NCBI GenBank assembly: GCA_900556745.1
Contig: USPU01000022.1
Location: 1 to 11,581, forward strand
Origin: an uncultured Veillonellaceae bacterium
GTDB lineage: Bacteria > Bacillota > Negativicutes > Veillonellales > Negativicoccaceae
Length of the DNA stretch: 11,581 nucleotides
Reading direction: 5' to 3'
The translations under genes were made by a program, and so were the position numbers. Of the stretch, positions 7,433 to 11,581 are shown piece by piece; within the stretch, counting starts at the first letter, position 1, and each line of letters begins with the position of its first letter. The notes beneath the pieces were generated by a model that was not told where the DNA came from, did not search any database, and saw only the letters and a list, made by a program, of their open reading frames with translations.

Positions 7433-8625
7433 TGCGCCTCCTCATTCATCGTCACGGGGCGGCGATAAAAGCGCGCGCCGCCCGCGCGGTATTCCGGGTT
7501 GGCGCAGCAAAGCGCCGCCAAATCGGTGGCGCGCTCATCATACGCGAGCCGGTTGACGACTTGCGGCGGCAACGTTTTGCGCATTTTGCCGTAGCGGTCG
7601 AGAACGGGTAGCGTGACGTTTCGCAACAAGGCCGCTCCGCGCGCGGTAAAAGCGAGCGGATAGATCCAAGCCGGACCGGTTTTTGCGGCATCGTTTAAAT
7701 CCTGTCGACGCATGCCGAGCAGTACCTGTACCAGCAAACGGGAAAGCCGCGTCTGCGGATAGCGTTTGGTTTTGACATCGGCCCAAAACTCCGCAAGCGT
7801 CGCCGCGCCGCGCGCCGCGTACCAGCGATCTTCCAAACCTTCGGAAAATTCCCCCAGGTTGGCGAGCGTCGCGGGCGTCAGCAGACGAAGCGCGTGCAGC
7901 GAGAGCAGTTCATACCGTTCGGGCTGCGGGAGTACGCCCGCTCGCAAGGCTTCCGTAAGATCGTCATAGGTATACGCGGGCAGCATATCGCGTGGCACAA
8001 GACCCTCGCGTAATTGCGCGCGCACGGCGCTTCCGGAAATCCCCGCGATACCCGCCGCATTGTCCGAGCGTTCGCGCAGTAAGGGCAGTAAACGGAGCGA
8101 CGGCGCATAGCGCTCGATGGCGCGCAGGTAGCCGGCGGCTAAAATGTTATTCGGTGTGCGTAAAAGCGGCGCGATGTCAGGATCGGTGGCGGCGAACGCG
8201 GCTTCCATGGCGGCGGGATAACTTAATCCCCGCGCTAATGCCGTCTGTAACGCGGTCGGATTCGGACCGCCGGCCAGTTTTTTCAAGGCCGTGAGGTCGG
8301 GATTTTCCGCGCCGCACACCAAGGTTGTCACGCCGAGAGCGTGCAGCATTCGCACGCCGCCCGCCGCGAAATGTTCCGCGCTGCGCAGCGCGAATACCGC
8401 GGGCAGTTCCACCACCAAGTCCGCGCCGGCGCGCAGCGCCCAATGCGCTCGTGTCCACGGATCGGCTACGGCGGGCTCGCCGCGCTGTACGAATGAGCCC
8501 GTGAGCGCGATCACGAGCGGCGCCTCGCCGAATGCTTTACGCACGGCATTGATTTGGGCGACATGGCCCTGATGCAGCGGGTTGTATTCGGCGATAATGC
8601 CTACGACTTCGGTAGCGGATGACAT
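7429..8625 (-). CDS. tmcAL: tRNA(Met) cytidine acetate ligase (YlbM family)
   Basis: TmcAL makes N4-acetylcytidine at the wobble position of elongator tRNA-Met, using acetate and ATP through an acetyl-adenylate. The 398-residue protein starts with the nucleotidylyltransferase-fold signature VVGIIAEYNPLHQGH (residues 7-21, with HQGH as the HxGH motif) and continues with VIALTGSFVQRGEPA. The second signature, ISGSAVR (196-202), follows. The C-terminal part is helical and rich in basic residues. The start is ATG at 8625, with AAGGAG just upstream on the minus strand; the open frame extends upstream to 8751, but that extension crosses the promoter and is unlike the family. It overlaps the downstream permease by four bases. 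Family assignment is strong from the N-terminal motifs and length. Confidence 0.92.
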   Translation of the reverse strand: MSSATEVVGIIAEYNPLHQGHVAQINAVRKAFGEAPLVIALTGSFVQRGEPAVADPWTRAHWALRAGADLVVELPAVFALRSAEHFAAGGVRMLHALGVTTLVCGAENPDLTALKKLAGGPNPTALQTALARGLSYPAAMEAAFAATDPDIAPLLRTPNNILAAGYLRAIERYAPSLRLLPLLRERSDNAAGIAGISGSAVRAQLREGLVPRDMLPAYTYDDLTEALRAGVLPQPERYELLSLHALRLLTPATLANLGEFSEGLEDRWYAARGAATLAEFWADVKTKRYPQTRLSRLLVQVLLGMRRQDLNDAAKTGPAWIYPLAFTARGAALLRNVTLPVLDRYGKMRKTLPPQVVNRLAYDERATDLAALCCANPEYRAGGARFYRRPVTMNEEAQ

Positions 8626-8722
8626 GCGAACTCCTTCATGTAAAAAATAACAACGGTCCGGCGTTTTTTTCGGACGGATGAAACGATCGCGCGCCTTTAG
8701 GGCGGCGCGTTTCCTTGCGGTC

Positions 8723-8751
8723 AGTATACGACGGCGGCGAATGCTTGACAA
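8723..8751 (-). promoter_or_regulatory. SigA-type promoter for tmcAL-permease (minus strand)
   Basis: Read on the minus strand: TTGTCA (complement of 8746-8751), a 17-base spacer, then TATACT (complement of 8723-8728). The transcript would begin near 8716 and have a leader of about 90 nt. That leader holds a GC-rich hairpin (GCGCC/GGCGC, flanked by GAAACG/CGTTTC) around 8677-8710. A weaker GTCCG/CGGAC hairpin, followed by a broken T run, lies near 8650-8682 and could be a weak attenuator. Confidence 0.75.
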
Positions 8752-8773
8752 GTTGCGGAGAATTTTCTATACT
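8745..8773 (+). promoter_or_regulatory. Distal SigA promoter P1 of infC-rpmI-rplT
   Basis: TTGACA (8745-8750), 17-base spacer, TATACT (8768-8773). Its -35 shares five bases with the -35 of the divergent tmcAL promoter. A transcript from here would be about 65 nt longer than that from P2 and would include a CCCC-AAA-GGGG mini-hairpin at 8800-8810. Confidence 0.8.
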
Positions 8774-8812
8774 GAACGAACTGAAAAAGATACGCTCTTC
8801 CCCAAAGGGGGG

Positions 8813-8841
8813 TTGACAGAATCTTTTTTGTTTGGTATCAT
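8813..8841 (+). promoter_or_regulatory. Proximal SigA promoter P2 of infC-rpmI-rplT
   Basis: TTGACA (8813-8818), 17-base spacer, TATCAT (8836-8841). The expected transcript start is at about 8847-8848, immediately ahead of the attenuator leader. Both hexamers and the spacing are close to the SigA consensus. Confidence 0.85.
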
Positions 8842-8846
8842 TAGTC

Positions 8847-8999
8847 AGTAATGATCAAGTAGAAGTCATCCGCTTCTCACCCTACACGACGCGAAGTTAC
8901 TAGGGTTTCCGCAGATGGAACAGGACGGATGGCATCTTGCCGTCCGTTTTTTATTTTGCTTGATTAGGTTTCCAATGCATTTTCAGGAGGTGAAACCCC
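8847..8999 (+). promoter_or_regulatory. L20-type ribosomal leader (infC-rpmI-rplT attenuator)
   Basis: In Bacillota the infC-rpmI-rplT operon is repressed by ribosomal protein L20, which promotes premature termination in the leader. Here AGAAG/CTTCT (8861-8865 with 8873-8877) forms a hairpin presenting TCATCCG in its loop. ACCCTA/TAGGGT (8879-8884 with 8901-8906) forms a second helix. A terminator lies at 8925-8957. GTCATCCG (8865-8872) can instead pair over eight positions with CGGATGGC (8926-8933), the 5' arm of the terminator, giving a plausible antiterminator. Ribosome-binding site AGGAGG at 8985-8990. The regulator (L20) is inferred from the operon and family knowledge; the alternative pairings are directly visible. 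Confidence 0.82.
8925..8957 (+). terminator. Conditional terminator in the infC leader
   Basis: ACGGATGGC (8925-8933) pairs with GCCGTCCGT (8939-8947) over nine base pairs, including one T-G wobble, around the loop ATCTT. The T-rich run TTTTTTATTTT follows. It lies upstream of infC with no gene before it on this strand, so it is an attenuator and not an end-of-gene terminator. Confidence 0.88.
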
Positions 9000-9512
9000 A
9001 TTAGCAAAGAATTGCGTATCAACGAACAAATTCGTGCCCGCGAAGTACGGCTAGTCAGCGAGGATAACGAACAGCTGGGAGTCATGTCGCAGCGCGAGGC
9101 CTTGGCGATCGCCGAAGAGCACGGCTTGGATTTGGTCGAGGTCGCGCCGCAAGGCCGTCCGCCGGTTTGCCGTCTGATGAATTACGGCAAGTACCGTTAC
9201 GAACAGCAGAAACGCGAAAAAGAAGCACGCAAGAAGCAAAAAGTCATCACGCTAAAGGAAGTCAAGCTGCGTCCGAATATCGAGGACCACGACTTCTATG
9301 TCAAGATGAAAAACGCGATTCGTTTCTTAGAAGACGAAAGCAAGGTCAAAGTCACGATCATGTTCCGCGGCCGTGAACTCAGTCACCCGGAATTGGGTGA
9401 ACAACTCTTAGTCCGGTTCGCCGATGAACTCAAAGAGTTGGCCGATCAGGAACGCGGTCCGAAACTCGAAGGCCGCAACATGACGATGATGTTAGTACCG
9501 AAAAGTAAATAA
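9000..9512 (+). CDS. infC: Translation initiation factor IF-3 (AUU start)
   Basis: IF-3 binds the 30S subunit, keeps it apart from 50S and checks the start codon and initiator tRNA. No ATG, GTG or TTG is correctly placed behind the strong AGGAGG (8985-8990). ATT at 9000 is in frame and gives the N-terminus (M)[18 protein letters not shown], matching the usual [15 protein letters not shown] beginning of Bacillota IF-3. The TTG at 9012 lies 21 bases from the ribosome-binding site and would remove conserved residues. Length 170 residues. N-domain about 1-75, including [20 protein letters not shown]; basic linker [18 protein letters not shown]-domain with [19 protein letters not shown] and [14 protein letters not shown] starts in infC are known from E. 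coli and Geobacillus and serve autoregulation by IF-3. First gene of infC-rpmI-rplT. Confidence 0.96.
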   Translation: MSKELRINEQIRAREVRLVSEDNEQLGVMSQREALAIAEEHGLDLVEVAPQGRPPVCRLMNYGKYRYEQQKREKEARKKQKVITLKEVKLRPNIEDHDFYVKMKNAIRFLEDESKVKVTIMFRGRELSHPELGEQLLVRFADELKELADQERGPKLEGRNMTMMLVPKSK

Positions 9513-9523
9513 GGAGGCTTATT

Positions 9524-9721
9524 ATGCCGAAAATTAAAACCAAACGCTCCGCCGCTAAACGTTTCAAGAAAACGGGTACCGGCCAATTCAAACGTTCGAA
9601 AGCATACAAAAGTCATATCTTAGAGAAGAAGACGCCGAAACGCCTGCGTCAGTTGCGTAAAGCCGCAACGATCAGCAAAGCGGATCAAAAACGCGTGGAA
9701 CGTATGTTGCCGAACGGCTAA
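9524..9721 (+). CDS. rpmI: 50S ribosomal protein bL35
   Basis: Small basic protein of the large subunit, 65 residues, normal length. It begins [20 protein letters not shown], the family signature, and ends [16 protein letters not shown] at 9511-9517 overlaps the infC stop region, so translation is closely coupled to infC. Middle gene of the L20-regulated operon. Confidence 0.98.
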   Translation: MPKIKTKRSAAKRFKKTGTGQFKRSKAYKSHILEKKTPKRLRQLRKAATISKADQKRVERMLPNG

Positions 9722-9739
9722 GACAGGAGGAAATCATTC

Positions 9740-10090
9740 ATGGCACGAGTAAAAAAAGGCGTGACTGCACGCCGTCGTCATAAAAAAATCTTAAAATTAG
9801 CGAAAGGCTATCGTGGTGCTCGCAATCGCCAGTTCAAAAAAGCGAACGAATCGGTTATGCACTCGCTGGCGTATGCGCGCCGCGACCGTCGCCAGAAAAA
9901 ACGCGAATTCCGTCGTCTCTGGATCGCCCGTATTAATGCGGCGGCCCGCCTGAACGGCATGAATTACAACACTTTGATCGCCGGCTTGAACAAAGCGGGT
10001 GTCACGATCAACCGCAAGATGCTTTCCGACATGGCCATTCAAGATCCGGCCGCGTTCACCAAGCTGACCGAGCTTGCCAAAAACGCGTAA
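9740..10090 (+). CDS. rplT: 50S ribosomal protein bL20
   Basis: Binds 23S rRNA early in large-subunit assembly and, by family knowledge, is the repressor of its own operon through the infC leader. The 116-residue protein has the long basic N-terminal helix region ([20 protein letters not shown], then [18 protein letters not shown]) and the globular C-terminal domain ([37 protein letters not shown]) that carries the regulatory RNA-binding activity. Ribosome-binding site AGGAGG at 9725-9730. Last gene of the operon, followed by a terminator. Confidence 0.98.
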   Translation: MARVKKGVTARRRHKKILKLAKGYRGARNRQFKKANESVMHSLAYARRDRRQKKREFRRLWIARINAAARLNGMNYNTLIAGLNKAGVTINRKMLSDMAIQDPAAFTKLTELAKNA

Positions 10091-10094
10091 GCAA

Positions 10095-10125
10095 AAAGCC
10101 CTCGCTCGGAGGGCTTTCGATTTTT
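10095..10125 (+). terminator. Rho-independent terminator after rplT
   Basis: AAAGCCCTC (10095-10103) pairs perfectly with GAGGGCTTT (10109-10117) around a five-base loop, followed by CGATTTTT. The U tract is interrupted by CGA, but the position five bases past the rplT stop supports termination. Confidence 0.85.
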
Positions 10126-10132
10126 CCGTTGC

Positions 10133-10207
10133 GGCGCTCATGCGCCCGCTGAAAAAGCGTGGTTTGATCCCCTTGCGAAAGGCCGTCGTGGCAGCTTGCA
10201 ACGGGGG
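10133..10207 (+). other. Two extra hairpins between the rplT terminator and the rpmG promoter
   Basis: After the rplT terminator, GGCGC/GCGCC (10133-10137 with 10142-10146) folds around a TCAT loop. CCCCTTGC (10169-10176) pairs with GCAACGGGG (10198-10206) with one bulged C, enclosing a small GCC/GGC stem (10182-10184 with 10190-10192). Neither is followed by a T run. No open frame of note is present. The role is unknown; a processed 3' tail of the rplT transcript or chance pairing in GC-rich DNA are both possible. Confidence 0.3.
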
Positions 10208-10216
10208 CATCACCGT

Positions 10217-10245
10217 TTGACATGGTATATGAAATGTGGTAAAGT
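10217..10245 (+). promoter_or_regulatory. SigA-type promoter of rpmG-secE-nusG-rplK
   Basis: TTGACA (10217-10222), 17-base spacer, TAAAGT (10240-10245), with a start expected near 10252 and a leader of about 79 nt. The leader contains the palindrome GATAATTATC (10274-10283) and a short CGAC/GTCG hairpin near 10288-10303. The -10 is imperfect but the spacing is ideal. Confidence 0.72.
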
Positions 10246-10330
10246 ATATAAGCATGTATTGACGGTAAAATCCGATAATTATCACTCGACGCGAACCGTC
10301 GCAGTCAGTTGAAGTAAGTGAGGTGTCACA

Positions 10331-10480
10331 ATGCGCGACGCGGTAACACTGGCTTGCACCGAATGCAAGCAACGCAACTACCAGACGAATAAAAACAAAA
10401 AACACACGACGGAACGTCTGGAACTCAACAAGTATTGCAAATTCTGTAAAAAACAAACGTTGCATCGCGAAACCAAATAA
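10331..10480 (+). CDS. rpmG: 50S ribosomal protein bL33 (zinc-binding form)
   Basis: A 49-residue ORF reading [20 protein letters not shown] at the start and ending [10 protein letters not shown]; length and sequence are typical of bL33. It has two CxxC pairs (Cys9/Cys12 and Cys36/Cys39), so this is the C+ zinc-ribbon form and not the zinc-independent C- paralogue. GAGGTG at 10320-10325 is the ribosome-binding site. It heads the rpmG-secE-nusG unit, the usual Bacillota order. The stop codon lies in the loop of a perfect 8-bp hairpin (10467-10488). Confidence 0.97.
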   Translation: MRDAVTLACTECKQRNYQTNKNKKHTTERLELNKYCKFCKKQTLHRETK

Positions 10481-10488
10481 GGTTTCGC
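10467..10488 (+). other. Hairpin enclosing the rpmG stop codon
   Basis: GCGAAACC (10467-10474) pairs perfectly with GGTTTCGC (10481-10488); the six-base loop AAATAA contains the last base of the lysine codon region and the TAA stop. No T run follows, so it is not a terminator. It could be a stability or processing element or tune expression between rpmG and secE. Confidence 0.6.
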
Positions 10489-10516
10489 AAGCAACTCTCG
10501 AGGAGCGGAGGAAACG

Positions 10517-10744
10517 ATGGCAAGACAAAACACACAAGTACAGCAGCAAGGCGTAACGTCCTTTTTCCGCGGCGTACGACAGGAAATGAAAAAAGTGGTA
10601 TGGCCGACGAAGAATGAATTGGTGCGTTACACGATTGTGGTTTTGATCACGGTTGCCTTCATTAGCCTGCTGATCATGGCAGTCGATTTCGTCTTCACGG
10701 GATTCTATAAATTGTTCGCCGGTGTTCTTGCCGGAGCGATGTAA
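10517..10744 (+). CDS. secE: Preprotein translocase subunit SecE
   Basis: SecE clamps SecY in the SecYEG membrane channel. The 75-residue, single-span form is typical of Bacillota. It has a short polar N-terminus, the conserved amphipathic FFRGVRQEMKKVVWPTKNEL (residues 16-35) and one transmembrane helix at about 37-62. Ribosome-binding site GGAGG just upstream (10506-10510). It is followed after nine bases by nusG. Confidence 0.96.
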   Translation: MARQNTQVQQQGVTSFFRGVRQEMKKVVWPTKNELVRYTIVVLITVAFISLLIMAVDFVFTGFYKLFAGVLAGAM

Positions 10745-10753
10745 GGAGGCAGT

Positions 10754-11305
10754 ATGGCGTCCGACATCAAGTGGTATGTGATTCATACCTATTCCGGATA
10801 TGAAAACAAGGTCAAAACGAACTTGGAATTAAAAGTTCAATCCTTGGGCATGACGGATACGATTCGTCAGATCCTGGTACCGATGCAGGAAGAAGTCGAT
10901 ATCAAGGACGGCAATAAAAAAATTGTCCAGCGCAAAGTCTTTCCGGGCTATGTGCTGGTGGAAATGGAAGTCAATGACCGCAGCTGGTATGTCGTGCGCA
11001 ACACGCCCGGAGTCACGGGTTTTGTCGGCACGGCGACCAAGCCGATTCCGCTGAGCGACGAAGAAGTCGCCCGCGTTTTACACGGTCAGGAAGAGCAAGC
11101 GGCGCCGGTAGCGAAGTTGACCGTCAAGGTCGGCGATAAAATTCGCATTACCCAGGGCGCTTTTACGGATCAGATGGCGAACGTCACGGAAGTGCTTCCG
11201 GACAAAGGCCGGATCCGCGTGCTGCTGAACATGTTCGGCGGCGCTACCCCGGTAGAGTTGGATGCGACCCAATTTGAGGCCGCGCCTGATATACACTCTA
11301 AATGA
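10754..11305 (+). CDS. nusG: Transcription termination/antitermination factor NusG
   Basis: NusG binds RNA polymerase and links it to Rho or the ribosome. The 183-residue protein has the NGN domain (about 4-112, with WYVIHTYSGYENKVKTNLE and VFPGYVLVEMEVNDRSWYVV) and a C-terminal KOW domain (about 126-160, with VGDKIRITQGAF). It ends with the MFGGATPVELDATQFE signature (160-175). AAGGAGG (10743-10749) overlaps the secE stop, indicating coupling. Full length, no anomalies. Confidence 0.97.
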   Translation: MASDIKWYVIHTYSGYENKVKTNLELKVQSLGMTDTIRQILVPMQEEVDIKDGNKKIVQRKVFPGYVLVEMEVNDRSWYVVRNTPGVTGFVGTATKPIPLSDEEVARVLHGQEEQAAPVAKLTVKVGDKIRITQGAFTDQMANVTEVLPDKGRIRVLLNMFGGATPVELDATQFEAAPDIHSK

Positions 11306-11349
11306 CGCGCGCAAGCGCGGGTGGGAGAGCTTTGGCTCGTTGGCACCAC
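11306..11349 (+). promoter_or_regulatory. rplK leader, candidate L1-type operator
   Basis: Directly after the nusG stop, CGCGC/GCGCG (11306-11310 with 11315-11319) forms a hairpin with a GCAA (GNRA) tetraloop. Then GTGG (11321-11324) pairs with CCAC (11346-11349) and GAGC (11327-11330) with GCTC (11335-11338). This leaves an asymmetric internal loop of GA opposite GTTGGCA. L1 represses the rplK-rplA mRNA in other bacteria by binding such an asymmetric-loop helix ahead of rplK. The fold is seen; the L1 assignment is inference. Confidence 0.55.
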
Positions 11350-11376
11350 ATCTTACGCAATAAGGAGGTGTAAGAC

Positions 11377-11581
11377 ATGGCAAAGAAAGTATCGAAATTC
11401 GTCAAACTGCAGGTCGAAGCAGGTAAGGCTACTCCGGCACCGCCGGTAGGTCCGGCCCTCGGTCAGGCAGGTGTGAACATTATGGCGTTCGTACAGGAAT
11501 TTAACGCCCGTACCGCCAAACAGCAAGGTCTGATTATTCCGGTAGAAATTACCGTATACGAAGACCGTTCGTTCGCGTTCA
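11377..11581 (+). CDS. rplK: 50S ribosomal protein uL11, cut by right edge
   Basis: uL11 forms the stalk base and the GTPase-associated region of the 50S subunit. The first 68 residues are present, beginning [20 protein letters not shown] and containing the family signature [20 protein letters not shown], then [20 protein letters not shown]. Ribosome-binding site AAGGAGGTG at 11362-11370, six bases from the start. The C-terminal rRNA-binding domain lies beyond the window, and rplA would be expected next. Confidence 0.97.
   Translation, partial: MAKKVSKFVKLQVEAGKATPAPPVGPALGQAGVNIMAFVQEFNARTAKQQGLIIPVEITVYEDRSFAF

Noticed and set aside
8626..8751. Longer N-terminus for tmcAL up to 8751
   Set aside because: The 42 extra residues cross the tmcAL promoter and are not part of the family; ATG 8625 has AAGGAG and precedes the nucleotidyltransferase motif normally.
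10091..10330. tRNA gene next to rpmG-secE-nusG (tRNA-Trp is common there)
   Set aside because: No cloverleaf, GTTCRA T-loop sequence or acceptor stem could be found in this gap.
9797..10786. Long minus-strand open frame (about 329 codons) across rplT, rpmG and secE
   Set aside because: It is antisense to three well-supported genes, has no ribosome-binding site or recognisable domain, and its composition is that of a shadow frame.

Overview
The window is a chromosomal segment of about 11.6 kb carrying core housekeeping genes from what looks like a Bacillota (Firmicutes) bacterium. The evidence is strong AGGAGG ribosome-binding sites, consensus SigA promoters, an L20-type leader ahead of infC-rpmI-rplT, a YabE-type DUF348/G5/3D protein, the lspA-rluD-pyrR order, and a TmcAL (YlbM) homologue. 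The moderately high GC coding sequence together with ppx-ppk1 would suit a Negativicutes-like lineage, but that placement is a guess. I see no mobile element, CRISPR array, tRNA, rRNA or phage gene.

Layout on the plus strand, left half. The C-terminal part of an exopolyphosphatase (ppx, cut by the left edge) overlaps polyphosphate kinase (ppk1) by ATGA. A 387-nt AT-rich gap follows, containing a strongly folded segment of unknown identity. Next come a membrane-anchored DUF348-G5-3D cell-wall protein with its own SigA promoter and terminator, and then a tightly overlapped lspA-rluD-pyrR operon ending in a bidirectional terminator.

Minus strand, middle. tmcAL (tRNA-Met elongator cytidine acetate ligase) overlaps a downstream ArsB/NhaD/YbiR-like anion permease by ATGA. 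Their promoter is divergent from the infC promoter, and the two -35 elements occupy almost the same bases.

Plus strand, right half. infC-rpmI-rplT is driven by two tandem SigA promoters and preceded by an attenuator leader. The leader has a clear terminator and a competing 8-bp pairing, and infC most likely starts at a rare AUU codon. A separate unit, rpmG-secE-nusG-rplK, follows with its own promoter; rplK is cut by the right edge and is preceded by a leader that folds like an L1-type ribosomal-protein operator.

Nothing in the protein content looks like a new system. The interesting material is in the RNA and regulatory DNA: the infC leader with duplicated anti-start pairing sequences, the overlapping divergent promoters, the unidentified structured element between ppk1 and the 3D gene, and the hairpin that puts the rpmG stop codon in its loop.
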